A stretch of DNA of 64,000 bases, from assembly GCF_024599655.1 (NCBI RefSeq), contig NZ_CP102247.1:1426001-1490000 (forward strand), in the 5' to 3' direction. The stretch comes from Enterobacter asburiae. Its GTDB lineage: Bacteria; Pseudomonadota; Gammaproteobacteria; Enterobacterales; Enterobacteriaceae. Within the stretch, counting starts at the first letter, position 1. The number at the start of each line of letters is the position of its first letter. Below are positions 16,980 to 25,318 of this stretch, one piece after another. The notes under the pieces are model-generated. The model saw only the letters and a list, made by a program, of their open reading frames with translations, was not told where the DNA came from and ran no database searches. The position numbers were made by a program, and so were the translations under genes.

Positions 16980-17017
16980 TTGTTGTGCTGTGCATTTAAG
17001 TAATCCTTAACTATGGG

Positions 17018-17239
17018 TTAATTCAGGGTAACGCTGCGCAATACGACATACGGGCCGTTGCGGTCCTGGCGGCGTTCAGCAAATACGGCCAGGACACCGC
17101 TGATATCCTGTACCTCCCGGCCGGCATAGTGACAGATGCTGCCGGACCACTGATATTTCCCGGTGCAGAAGCGAAACAGCCGGGACTGCGGATGCTGGTG
17201 GTATATCGTCATTGCCTGACGTTTGCTGATTATTTTCAT
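17018..17239 (-). CDS. DUF987 (YeeT-like) protein
   Basis: A 73-aa protein from the ATG at 17239 (AGGAAG ribosome site). It reads MKIISKRQAMTIYHQHP, then RLFRFCTGKYQWSGSICHY, AGREVQDISGVLAVFAERR and DRNGPYVVLRSV, the DUF987/YeeT family. The longer in-frame start at 17344 lies inside radC and gives a non-family N-terminus. The family sits between the radC-like gene and cbeA in CP4-44 and relatives, as here. Function unknown. Confidence 0.9.
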   Translation of the reverse strand: MKIISKRQAMTIYHQHPQSRLFRFCTGKYQWSGSICHYAGREVQDISGVLAVFAERRQDRNGPYVVLRSVTLN

Positions 17240-17258
17240 CGTTGCTTTCTTCCTGGCT

Positions 17259-17738
17259 TTACAGCCAGCCACGTTCCGAAAACGAAACGATATCCATCCC
17301 ACCGACCACCAGGTGGTCAAGCAGGCGAATATCAACCATTTCAAGTATCTGCTTCAGACGTCCGGTAATCAGCCTGTCGGCATTACTGGGCTCAGCCTCT
17401 CCCGACGGGTGGTTATGGGCCAGTATGGCAGCCGCTGCGTTATGCTTCAGACCGGCTTTAACAACCTCACGTGGGTGTATAGTGATATTGTTGATTGTTC
17501 CGAGGAACAGCGTGTCGTGGGCTATCAGGCGATGCTGGTTGTCGAGCCAGAGGACGGTGAAAATTTCACGTTCCTGCGTGGCGAACTGCAGGCGCAGCCA
17601 GTCCCGGGCGGCATCGCCTGAGGTAAATGGCGCGCCAGGCTCGCGTAGCCGGCATGCCAGCAGGATTAAGGCTTCCCGTATGGTCTGCTGTGCGGATGGT
17701 GAGAGTGCGGTGGCAAACAAAGGTAATTGTTGTTCCAT
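17259..17738 (-). CDS. RadC-like JAB-domain protein (YeeS/YkfG type)
   Basis: A 159-aa protein starting at MEQQLPLFA (17738). It carries the RadC/JAB metal-binding core: TLFLGTINNITIHPREVVKAG, followed by HNHPSGEAEPSNAD (JAMM-like HxHPSG...SxxD) and LLDHLVVGG. It lacks the helix-hairpin-helix N-terminal region of chromosomal RadC, as is usual for island-borne YeeS/YfjY. Function is uncertain. It sits 11 bp after ardB and 19 bp before DUF987 on the same strand. Confidence 0.92.
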   Translation of the reverse strand: MEQQLPLFATALSPSAQQTIREALILLACRLREPGAPFTSGDAARDWLRLQFATQEREIFTVLWLDNQHRLIAHDTLFLGTINNITIHPREVVKAGLKHNAAAAILAHNHPSGEAEPSNADRLITGRLKQILEMVDIRLLDHLVVGGMDIVSFSERGWL

Positions 17739-17749
17739 AGCGGCTCGCC

Positions 17750-18232
17750 TCAGTCGATGATGTGCATAATGGCGCTGCATTCAGAATGCGCCAGCGCATA
17801 GTCCCGCAACCGGTAATAGTGCACGGTCATGGCATCGCATTCCGTACGGCAGGCATGGTGGCTGTAAGTTATGAGGCAGACTGCAATCCCGGCAGCCTCT
17901 GCGCTCATTTCGGCGCTGTTGCCGTTCATGCTGTTAAACAATTTCCATTTTTCATCGTTGCCAGCACCGGCTACTGGGGCGATAAACGCACCGCCGTTGC
18001 TTAACATATAAAACTGCCAGATACCCCCGCAGTAATCTTCACAGAAGCGGTCCATCCAGGCGAAGATGGTGGGCTCCAGGACTATCCACTGCGGTATGCC
18101 GTCAAAGTGCTGTGGCCAGAAGGCGAAACGCTGTTCATCGGCCACCGGCGTGCACACGATGCATCCTGCATCAGTTTGTGGTGATGTGAGTGATTTCGTC
18201 ACCGTGCCGGTGAGGTTAAGAACGTTGTTCAT
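17750..18232 (-). CDS. ardB: ArdB/KlcA-family antirestriction protein
   Basis: A 160-aa protein from the ATG at 18232 with an AAAGGA ribosome site; the longer in-frame start at 18307 adds a non-family N-terminus. Family features are EQRFAFWPQHFDGIPQWIVLEP, MDRFCEDYCGGIWQFYMLSNGGAF and MSAEAAGIAVCLITYSHHA, ending YYRLRDYALAHSECSAIMHIID. ArdB/KlcA proteins counter type I restriction after DNA entry. It heads the radC-DUF987-cbeA-cbtA run, matching the usual CP4-island order. Confidence 0.93.
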   Translation of the reverse strand: MNNVLNLTGTVTKSLTSPQTDAGCIVCTPVADEQRFAFWPQHFDGIPQWIVLEPTIFAWMDRFCEDYCGGIWQFYMLSNGGAFIAPVAGAGNDEKWKLFNSMNGNSAEMSAEAAGIAVCLITYSHHACRTECDAMTVHYYRLRDYALAHSECSAIMHIID

Positions 18233-18355
18233 GTGATTTCCTTTGTTTTTCAGATGGGGTATTGAAATGAAGTGACGGACAGGGCTCTGCCGGGCCATCT
18301 TCATCACAGCGTGAGGGCCAGTGACCTTCAGGTATGCTTAATGCACAGGCTAAGT

Positions 18356-18434
18356 CCTGCCGGGCGGTAAAGAAGGTGCGAACACCAGACGCACCGGTCG
18401 CCGTCAGAGGCGGAGCGACAACCGGCCCGGCAGG
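18356..18434 (-). ncRNA. Nested inverted repeats able to form a three-way junction
   Basis: Perfect 10-bp arms CCTGCCGGGC (18356-18365) and GCCCGGCAGG (18425-18434) enclose two smaller hairpins, GGTGCG...CGCACC (from about 18376) and GTCGC...GCGAC. The element abuts the stop codon of the DUF932 remnant and lies ~125 bp upstream of the ardB ATG on the minus strand. It could be a structured leader, an RNA processing site or a DNA cruciform. No known RNA family is recognised. Confidence 0.4.
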
Positions 18435-18590
18435 TCAGGCGTATGTTCCGATACAGGTATACCTGTTGCTGCAGGATGCATGCTTCTCTTCACTGAAGAC
18501 GCCGGGAGCATAATGTGCCAGCTCATCGCGGGGTAACGGGCGGTCAGCCTTGTCCACCGTGACCGCACCAGAGCGGCTGGCTAATTTCAT
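18435..18590 (-). pseudogene. DUF932 (YfjQ/YafZ-like) N-terminal remnant, 51 codons
   Basis: An intact ATG (18590) with a GGGAG ribosome site encodes 51 residues. MKLASRSGA, DRPLPRDEL, the P-x-VFSEEKH segment and SNRYTCI match the N-terminus of the ~270-aa DUF932 proteins (MxLxSRFG..., RPLTxxEL, VFSxDxHxSRSxRYTYIPT). It stops right where the family motif ends, so the rest is lost. This slot (GTPase, DUF932, ..., ardB) is where full-length DUF932 genes sit in CP4 islands. It may survive as a short peptide. Confidence 0.6.
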
Positions 18591-18613
18591 AAAAACTCCC
18601 TGAATACATAAAC

Positions 18614-18648
18614 GAAAAAAGGCCCTACTTCCGTAAGGAAGTACGGCC
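18614..18648 (-). terminator. Rho-independent terminator
   Basis: Read on the minus strand: GGCCGTACTTCC, loop TTAC, GGAAGTAGGGCC, then a T-run. It is a long, nearly perfect stem followed by six to seven T residues. It lies ~305 bp after the exported-protein gene ending at 18954 and only 24 bp before the DUF932 remnant, so it could end that transcript or act as an attenuator. Confidence 0.8.
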
Positions 18649-18953
18649 TGTCGATAGACTGAATAACGTGAAAGTGATGCGAACCGGGTTGTCAGATTAG
18701 CAGGTAATAATGTGGCGCAATGGGCACAACGAAAAGCAGGCGGGATAGCCTGTAAATCATTCCGGCCCTTATCATCCGTCCTGCTGTCATTTTGCTTTCA
18801 TCGCCTGGCATAAAGCAGAGCGCCACATAACGGGGCGGGTATTACCGATACCGTAAACCACACCCAGAATTGGCATCCCTTAGCTCGGGCACATCCTCCG
18901 GTAAATGCTGAAGCCATAATCCATAACGGCAAAATAAGGAATATGGCTGATCC
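18649..18953. other. Intergenic stretch without a recognisable gene
   Basis: No convincing coding sequence. A 9-bp inverted repeat (atgtggcgc near 18710 and gcgccacat near 18820) spans ~110 bp. It may be the 3' untranslated region of the upstream minus-strand gene. Confidence 0.4.
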
Positions 18954-19589
18954 TTACTGATGGTCGGCGAGACGTCTGAGCGGGGCAATCTGCGTGTTAC
19001 CCTGGGCCAGACTGCAGTGACCGGCTCCGGCGGCGACCAGCGCGCCGGCGAGCGCCGGAGCCAGAGTACGGACAGGGTATTGCCAGCTCCACGCCAGCGG
19101 CCCGTGAGCGGATACGCCGTCATTTTCATAGAAATGAAAAACAACGCTTCCCGTTTTATGCTCCAGCATTCGCGACGCGGCGCGGGTCAGGTCCGGGGAG
19201 GCCTGACTGTCGAATAATGTGGACCGCTGCTCAGCATGCGTCTTCATCTGATGCTCTCCCTCCGGGTAATACTGGATGGTCATACCCGTTGCGCCTGACG
19301 CCTTACCACCGGTGATGTCCTTCAGCCAGTAAAGGACATTCAGGCGCTTTTCCGGCCCGTTGCAGGTCAGAATAAACCGTTGCGATTCCTTCCCCCTCGT
19401 GGCGGTGATAATAAAATCATCCACGCCCTCCATGATGTGGTCGTGCGTGACCTGTATGTTTTCTGCCATCACGCCTGTTTGGCTGACCGGTTTCGGGTCG
19501 TATGCTGCCGTCCGGCCCGCCTGGGTCCAGAGTACGGCGACGATAATCAGAAATCTGGTGACAGTTATTACGGTTCTCATTGCGTTCAT
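18954..19589 (-). CDS. Exported protein of unknown function in the CP4-like block
   Basis: A 211-aa protein. The N-terminal hydrophobic segment (MRTVITVTRFLIIVAVLWTQ then AGRTAAYD) looks like a Sec signal peptide. The mature part includes RGKESQRFILTCNGPEKRLNVLYWL and YYPEGEHQMKTHAEQR. The ATG at 19589 overlaps the upstream stop (ATGA); the next ATG (19580) has better spacing from the AGGAG site and may be the real start. The C-terminus (LAPALAGALVAAGAGHC and onward) is of different character and could be altered. Family not recognised. Confidence 0.65.
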   Translation of the reverse strand: MNAMRTVITVTRFLIIVAVLWTQAGRTAAYDPKPVSQTGVMAENIQVTHDHIMEGVDDFIITATRGKESQRFILTCNGPEKRLNVLYWLKDITGGKASGATGMTIQYYPEGEHQMKTHAEQRSTLFDSQASPDLTRAASRMLEHKTGSVVFHFYENDGVSAHGPLAWSWQYPVRTLAPALAGALVAAGAGHCSLAQGNTQIAPLRRLADHQ

Positions 19590-20137
19590 TCTCCTATTTC
19601 AGGCAGGACGACATACATATTCTGTCCCCTGACCTCAATGGTCACGGGCTCACTTTCGCCGGTATTCAGCAGCACCCGTGCCTGCCAGAAACGACCGCTC
19701 ACTTCTTCACGCATCTCTGTCACGCGGATACAGCGTTCGTCAAACCCCACATCACGAAGGATTTTTGTCACTGCATTGCAGGCGTTCAGCGCCAGTGTTG
19801 CCGTCCCGGACTGTTTGTTCAGCAAATATATCCCTGCGAATGACAGTGCCGTACACAGCAGCCAGACCTGCATCAGCCGCCAGGGCTTACCCTGCATCTG
19901 GTCACGCTGACGGAGATACACCACCGGGAACCAGAACCAGAGACAGGAAGGGGGCGTGATGCCCTGTTTCATCAGGTTTGACCGGTCCAGCAACACCCAG
20001 ACCAGGGCAACAACCATATAAATGGTCGGTGCGAGGGGTTTGGGAAAATTCAGGAACAGCACAATCCAGAGGAGCGGAAGGACAGCCGCCAGGCACCAGG
20101 CGAACAGGTCGGGGCGTACAAACGGGTATGATTTCAT
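19586..20137 (-). CDS. Membrane protein of unknown function in the CP4-like block
   Basis: A 183-aa protein with an excellent ribosome site (GGGAGG, 7 nt upstream). Hydrophobic segments lie near residues 11-30 (FAWCLAAVLPLLWIVLFLNF), 35-50 (IYMVVALVWVLL) and 88-106 (QVWLLCTALSFAGIYLL). A soluble C-terminal domain follows with a Cys pair (LNACNAVTKILRDVGFDERC). It is coupled by a 4-bp ATGA overlap to the exported protein downstream, so the two likely act together. Function unknown. Confidence 0.7.
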   Translation of the reverse strand: MKSYPFVRPDLFAWCLAAVLPLLWIVLFLNFPKPLAPTIYMVVALVWVLLDRSNLMKQGITPPSCLWFWFPVVYLRQRDQMQGKPWRLMQVWLLCTALSFAGIYLLNKQSGTATLALNACNAVTKILRDVGFDERCIRVTEMREEVSGRFWQARVLLNTGESEPVTIEVRGQNMYVVLPEIGE

Positions 20138-20439
20138 GGTTTCGCCTCCCGCTGAATCGTACCGGAGGACAAAATGCAGACAAAGTACATCATAGAATAT
20201 TCCTTTATAAACAATTGATTAAATATCATTAATGGCAGGGTTATCTTCACATGCAGCATAGATCGTACTGACTTATGAGAAGGCGGGATAATTGTTAATT
20301 CAGATCGATATACGTAAACCGATCGTCGATAACTATCAAAAATAACGATCGATATAAATTTATTGATAGTCAAAATCAATTTAATAAGCCTTATTCGATC
20401 GTTGAAACAGATCGAAACGGCAGTGGCTGGCACAGAAAT
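20138..20439 (-). promoter_or_regulatory. AT-rich regulatory region with CGATCG/ATCGAT motifs
   Basis: About 300 bp between the GTPase stop and the membrane-protein start. Repeated cgatcg or atcgat words occur at about 20302-20420, and an actatcaa...ttgatagt inverted pair lies near 20333-20370. No convincing gene: the open frame here is low-complexity translation of AT-rich DNA. It probably holds the promoter and operator of the two-gene membrane/exported operon. Confidence 0.4.
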
Positions 20440-21321
20440 TCAGAACAGAAAACGCCAGACGGCACGGATAACGGACAGGAACTGCTGGCGCAGACGCTGA
20501 AAATGGCGGATGAGCGTCCCTGAGCGCTGCAGGAGCACGGTGGCGTCGTCAAAAATATCCGCTGCCACGCTGACAAAACTGTCCCGGGCAATCCTTTCTG
20601 CTGATTCAGTACGTAAATCAGGATGAAGGTGGCAGGTAACGGTGCTGCTGCTTCGCACGGGCAGCGCCCTGAGCAGCGCTTCGGCCCATCGTGCCAGGTT
20701 GTAATGTTCTGCGGCTGAAACGGCAATGACCGGATGGACTGCGGCAAACAGTGTGGCTGCCAGTTCAGCACGGCTAATGAGATGTATGGCCTGTTGCGGT
20801 GAGGGATGATGGCCGGTCAGGTCCCATTCCCTGCAGGGCTCTATTTTGTCGGCCTGAGACAGCACGAACAGAAAACGCTCAGGTTTTGCTCCTGTGCTGA
20901 GCAGTTCGTGATAACAACGGAGGTCATCTTTCCACGCCCGGTCGTCTGCTTTAAGTACCCATACAACAAGATCCAGTCCGGGTGACTCTTCCCGGTAAAG
21001 GCGGCAATATATCCGGTCGAGTTCCGGCGTTTCCCCGATACCGGGAAAATCAAGAATATGAAGAATACGGCTGTCGTGGCGTACCTGATAGCGCTGTATA
21101 TGTCGCGTACATCCCTTGACGGCATCCACCCTGGCCGGAGAGTTGCGAAACAGGGTATTACAGAGGCTGGATTTACCTGCGCCCGTTTTTCCCATCAGCC
21201 CGATGACAGGTTCATAATTTATAATACTGCTGAGTCTGTGGCTGATTATACCGGCCACCTCAGCAGGCAGCCCGGACAGGAGCTGCGTCAGTGGCGTTTG
21301 TGTCGGGGATCCATTATTCAT
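20440..21321 (-). CDS. YeeP/YkfA/YfjP-family GTPase
   Basis: A 293-aa P-loop GTPase with G1 GLMGKTGAGKSSLCNTLF (about residues 41-58), a Thr-containing switch (KGCTRHIQRY), G3 DFPGIGE and a G4-like SQADK. A C-terminal helical region follows. The family, related to Era/TrmE-type GTPases, is a standard member of CP4-57, CP4-44 and CP4-6 islands, upstream of DUF932 and ardB. Length is normal. The cellular role is unknown. Confidence 0.92.
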   Translation of the reverse strand: MNNGSPTQTPLTQLLSGLPAEVAGIISHRLSSIINYEPVIGLMGKTGAGKSSLCNTLFRNSPARVDAVKGCTRHIQRYQVRHDSRILHILDFPGIGETPELDRIYCRLYREESPGLDLVVWVLKADDRAWKDDLRCYHELLSTGAKPERFLFVLSQADKIEPCREWDLTGHHPSPQQAIHLISRAELAATLFAAVHPVIAVSAAEHYNLARWAEALLRALPVRSSSTVTCHLHPDLRTESAERIARDSFVSVAADIFDDATVLLQRSGTLIRHFQRLRQQFLSVIRAVWRFLF

Positions 21322-21434
21322 ATTTCACCAGTGATAAAAGGACGAGTTATCACCGGGGTAATATAGGTCTGAAAATATTTACAACTTAAATTTGAACTGT
21401 ATTCCTGCCATCAGGACAACAATACAGTCCTTTC

Positions 21435-22409
21435 TCAGGGCCGTCGGCGGAACGATTGTGTGGCATTTATACGCGCTTCCAGTCCTCTGTAACGATCGTC
21501 TATCAGCATCTCAAGAACGGACATATTATCCGTCCGGTAAAACTCCACCAGAAATGCCAGTTTTTCGGCATGCTCTTCACTGAGCGTATCCCTGCCTTTA
21601 CGGGCAGCCTGTTTTTTGCGGAAGGTTTTCTGATAAAACGCTTTATTTAGTTTTTTGCATATTTCCCGTTGTATTCTGGTAACAATATCCCATAAATCGA
21701 GAAGGGCATAAATGGTATGGAATACCTCCTCCGCGTTAACAGGGGAAGGCAGCATCACGGGGCAAAGAGGATTGTCTCCCTCAGTATTAAAAGCCTGCTG
21801 ATATTTTACCAGAGAACGGTACGCCCACACGCAGGTATCCGTATCGTCAGGGGTAAGCCATTTAAAACGCGTGAGGTGAATGGCATTTTTACGCCAGATA
21901 TCCAGGTTTTCTGTAAGCCAGATACGGATCGCGGGGGCATTATTTGTTCTGACGCAGAGATAATCCACAAAAGCAATAAGTGCCGTCAGACGCTCATGAT
22001 GACTGACCGGAGATAAGGTCAGGCCTGATTCTTTATACCAGGAATCATAAGGCATGTTATCCAGGGCCTGATTTATGCGCTGGTTACATTCTGGATCCAG
22101 ACATGCTCTTCCCCATAACCAGTATGTTGCCCGGATGTCGTTTTCCAGCCATGAAAAGTGTTTCTCAGGAAGGATCGTTGTGCTGAGAGCCAGTTCCATT
22201 CTCCGGATAAATATCTGTCGCTTCTCACTCGCAGGGAGATAAGCCTCAAGAACGTCATTAATAATCCGGCACGAACGGGTGACGTCCGGGTTATTACCGT
22301 CGAAGGCATGATTTCTGCTTTCGGGGATATTCGCATAGATATAGTGAAAGTAAAAACGACAGGCACGAATGTCTTTTGATCTGATGTTCAGCCGGGTGTT
22401 GTCCGTCAC
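21435..22409 (-). CDS. Hypothetical protein of the CP4-like block
   Basis: A 324-aa soluble protein, mostly helical, rich in Trp, Tyr and Arg, with a basic segment near residue 265 (KTFRKKQAARKGRD). No domain is recognised. It lies 113 bp upstream of the GTPase on the same strand. Its promoter region holds the repeated ACGTAG motifs and a GTGTCAT-centred palindrome. Confidence 0.7.
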   Translation of the reverse strand: MTDNTRLNIRSKDIRACRFYFHYIYANIPESRNHAFDGNNPDVTRSCRIINDVLEAYLPASEKRQIFIRRMELALSTTILPEKHFSWLENDIRATYWLWGRACLDPECNQRINQALDNMPYDSWYKESGLTLSPVSHHERLTALIAFVDYLCVRTNNAPAIRIWLTENLDIWRKNAIHLTRFKWLTPDDTDTCVWAYRSLVKYQQAFNTEGDNPLCPVMLPSPVNAEEVFHTIYALLDLWDIVTRIQREICKKLNKAFYQKTFRKKQAARKGRDTLSEEHAEKLAFLVEFYRTDNMSVLEMLIDDRYRGLEARINATQSFRRRP

Positions 22410-22456
22410 ATATGTTCCTTTTGATAGCTATTGTTCATTTACTGCTCATTTGTACC

Positions 22457-22566
22457 GTGTCATTATGACACTTTTACGTAGAGAATACGTAGCACTAATT
22501 CATAAATCGTAGTTTTTACGTAGTGGCATGAGGTTAGCATGATGTGATTACGTAACGAAAACGTAG
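22457..22566. promoter_or_regulatory. Palindrome plus ACGTAG repeat array
   Basis: A perfect palindrome gtgtcat-t-atgacac (22457-22471) is followed by six ACGTAG-like words (starting about 22476, 22487, 22507, 22518, 22550 and 22561) at partly regular spacing. It sits directly upstream of the minus-strand gene starting at 22409. This looks like a regulator-binding array or iteron-like site. Confidence 0.5.
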
Positions 22567-23222
22567 TTCACCGGGGAAAGGGTAAGTTACCGGATAAGAC
22601 ATGATTATGGCCGCAAAGAAAAACACCAGACCGCATTTTTGTGCAATATGATGAAAGAGATGCCCGGCCGGAAGTCCGGTCTGTTTTGAGAATGGCGACG
22701 ACAATAATCAGGTGCTAACTTGAGAGTGAATTTAAAAGAAAATACCGGATTTAAATCATGAAAATCCACTTTTCTTCTTTTATTGCATTTCTCATTTTAA
22801 CCGGGCCTTTTTGTCGGGTTGGTAATATATATAATATAGAGGGATGAATATAGAGAAATGAAGATAGGGTAGTGAATGTAACACAGAGTAATTAGGATTA
22901 GATGGTGTCGGGTAATTGATGTTGAGCTGTATGGATTAGTAAACCTCATGTCATGCAGGATGATTGGCCTTATATGCTGGTGTTAATCAGTACTGTCAAT
23001 GTGCCTGGTAAGTGTATTGTATATGGGTATTGTTTATGGATTTAATTTTCTTGAATGTTTGTGGTGGGTTTGTTTACCCCTGATGTGGCGCAATTATCCA
23101 GCAAGATAGTAACAGAAAGGATATCGAATGCAGATGGTTCGTGCTGGTATGCGATGCAAATTAATTAAATACTGCTGGTTAATATTCTGTTGGATAAACC
23201 ATAAACTTTAAGATAATGAATA
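22567..23222. other. Divergent intergenic region
   Basis: No convincing gene. A GC-rich hairpin (ggccggaagtccggtc followed by tgttttg, about 22671-22693) could be a weak terminator or the end of a small RNA. The rest is AT-rich and would contain the promoter of the Gp2-like gene. Confidence 0.4.
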
Positions 23223-23852
23223 ATGAGTATTAATACAGCCAGCTATGGCATGCTAAAATCTGTCTATGTAAAACGTATCCAGAACGCCCTTGATAAAGCC
23301 CTTCAGGAATATCCACGGTTGTTTGTACTGAGAGTGGATCTGCGATTGCCGGATACTGATACCACTGCCTGTAATACGGATTCATCCCTGATTACACGTT
23401 TTATTGCCTCCCTGAAATCACAGATTTTTGCAGACTTACTGAAAAGGCATAATGAAGGCAAACGTATTCATCCCAGCCGGATACGTTATATCTGGGCGAG
23501 AGAATTGAATGAGTCCGGTAAAAAACATTATCATGTTACGTTACTGCTTAACAGGGAGACATATGCCTATCCAGGGCGTTATACAGCCATAAACGGTCGG
23601 TATTCACATAATCTGGCATTAATGATTATGGAAGCCTGGGTAAGGGCACTGGGACTCCATAAGGTGGAAAACCATACGCAATATTATGCGCTGACAGAGT
23701 TTCCTGAAAATTGCTATTACCACCTGAGCAGGAACAGCGACAAGTTTACTGAGCAACATACCGAAATAACTAACCGGGTCAACTATCTGGCCAAGGAGCA
23801 CAGCAAGGATAATACAGACGGTCAGCGTAACTTTGGCTGCAGTCAGTGCTGA
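23223..23852 (+). CDS. Inovirus Gp2-like / YagK-YfjJ domain protein
   Basis: A 209-aa protein of the inovirus Gp2 type. It includes YPRLFVLRVDLRLPD near the N-terminus, RIRYIWARELNESGKKHYHVTLLLN (split as RYIWARE and HYHVTLLLN), NRETYAYPGRY, and a C-terminal NRVNYLAKEHSK segment carrying a Tyr. HxH plus Tyr is the layout of HUH-type replication initiators, and YagK/YfjJ proteins occur in P4-like elements. Likely involved in element replication or its regulation, by family. Confidence 0.85.
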   Translation: MSINTASYGMLKSVYVKRIQNALDKALQEYPRLFVLRVDLRLPDTDTTACNTDSSLITRFIASLKSQIFADLLKRHNEGKRIHPSRIRYIWARELNESGKKHYHVTLLLNRETYAYPGRYTAINGRYSHNLALMIMEAWVRALGLHKVENHTQYYALTEFPENCYYHLSRNSDKFTEQHTEITNRVNYLAKEHSKDNTDGQRNFGCSQC

Positions 23853-23973
23853 TTAAGAAATAAGTATTTTTCTACTGGCGAAAGGAATGTTATGGCGGAG
23901 TACCAGAGTAACGATACATCAATTGCTCCTGGCACTCCTGTCTTTCATTCCCTTAAGACAGAGAGAAAACGTC

Positions 23974-24189
23974 ATGACAGATACAAAACCCCGAAACCTT
24001 CTCAGCGATAAAATGGTCGATATGGCCTTCATTACGGAGTTTACCGGGCTCAGCGATAAGTGGTTTTACAAACTCATTCAGGACGGGCACTTTCCTAAAC
24101 CTATTAAGATGGGGCGCAGTTCACGCTGGCTCAGGAGTGAAGTGGAGGCATGGGTACAACATCGAATTACAGCTTCCCGTGGCACCTGA
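23974..24189 (+). CDS. alpA: AlpA-family regulator
   Basis: A 71-aa MerR-like/excisionase-fold DNA-binding protein from the ATG at 23974. It has VDMAFITEFTGLSDKWFYKLI, QDGHFPKPIKMGRSSRWLRS and EVEAWVQHRI, the AlpA pattern. AlpA activates the integrase of CP4-57 and related P4-like elements. It follows the Gp2-like gene by ~120 bp. A longer in-frame start at 23887 adds a non-family N-terminus. Confidence 0.92.
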   Translation: MTDTKPRNLLSDKMVDMAFITEFTGLSDKWFYKLIQDGHFPKPIKMGRSSRWLRSEVEAWVQHRITASRGT

Positions 24190-24520
24190 GCAGACATGGT
24201 CTGCTGATGGAAAAACAACGCCGTACTAAACCAAAGAACATCCCGGAGAGCTAGAAGTGTCTCCTTTGCCAGCGACAGTATTCTGGTGACAGACCCGCCC
24301 GTTTCTTTTCGTACCACTGTAACACCCGCACAATTTTAATCTCGGTAGCCTGCAGGTACTGAATACAACGAATCATCTTCCGCTAACGTATATCTGACCC
24401 GCCATACATCCCATGCTACGATGCCCATGCCAGGACAGCTTACGCCTGCGTGTTGCCTGGTGGTAAGGAGCACCACGATGTATGCCAAATCTTACATGGT
24501 CCTGGTCGGTAATGGTTGCC
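24190..24520. other. Intergenic region after alpA
   Basis: No gene recognised. A short hairpin (agcagacatggtctgct, about 24187-24203) follows the alpA stop. The remainder looks like scrambled mobile-element debris leading into the IS5-like remnant. Confidence 0.35.
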
Positions 24521-25037
24521 TCACTGGCGCCAGGGCGGCACAAAAGTTACGTTGCGATTCCGGTAATCAGCACGAGCGAGCTGTGAACGACTATACGATG
24601 CCATTTTCTCATTAGGCTTTCGAGGGATAATTATTTTTATACCTTTTTGCAGTTCGTTACGTAAAGCACGTCCGAAATAGGCTTTATCTGCCAGTACCGA
24701 GCTACCACGGTGTTTTAACTGCCGTTCTGACGTCGAACACAAATGTCATCCAGCGCCGTCACTAACCAGTCAATGAGGCCATGAGCATCAATAGTTGAAA
24801 GTAATTTATTGAAAACAATGTTAATCACTACTAGCTTCGACCATCGGTTAAAACGGCTGTAAATGGTTTTTCATGGACCATATCGCGCTATGGTGCACCA
24901 GAACACAACCCCAGAACATACTGTTGATGATCATACAATGTTCTTCTCAGGGGAGCGGCCTGTGGTATAGCTGTTTCAGCGGGTAGTAAGGGCTGGATAA
25001 GAGTCTATTCTTCATCGGAAAGATTGTAGCGAGCCAT
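24521..25037 (-). pseudogene. IS5-family transposase remnant
   Basis: On the minus strand an ATG at 25037 reads MARYNLSDEE, then a stop, then TLIQPLLPAE and RTLYDHQQYVLG, with further stops. After a large deletion, SSVLADKAYFGRALRNELQ and IIIPRKPNEKM follow. This is the IS5-type transposase opening and DDE-domain fragment. Several stops and deletions make it inactive. Coordinates are approximate. Confidence 0.75.
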
Positions 25038-25318
25038 AGTTCAATGTTTTGTGGGAACAGGTTATCACTATAGCTCAGTTGGTTAAAGGACACAGCCTAG
25101 TTGACTTCAAACTTTACGGGGAAAATTTAAGGCTCAAGAAAGCCCGTACGGCACTTCATTGGATGACTTTGGTAATCACCTATGGGGAATTTTAGTGAGC
25201 TCGCGCCTTTCAAATTTCTCTGCAATTTCGTATTTCAGATGGTGGGGTTAAGAGGAGTTGTTAACTTCACAGGTGATTAGTGAATTTTCTTTCGTTTTTA
25301 TGGAATGTTAATATTCCA
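25038..25318. other. Intergenic region upstream of the fimbrial operon
   Basis: No gene. It contains a D-arm-like string (tagctcagttggtta, about 25071-25085) without a foldable tRNA around it. Confidence 0.3.

Noticed and set aside
20134..20433. 99-codon minus-strand frame
   Set aside because: It translates AT-rich operator-like DNA with no domain; better explained as a regulatory region.
25065..25140. D-arm-like string tagctcagttggtta suggesting a tRNA gene
   Set aside because: No matching acceptor, anticodon or T-arm could be found around it, so it does not fold as a tRNA.
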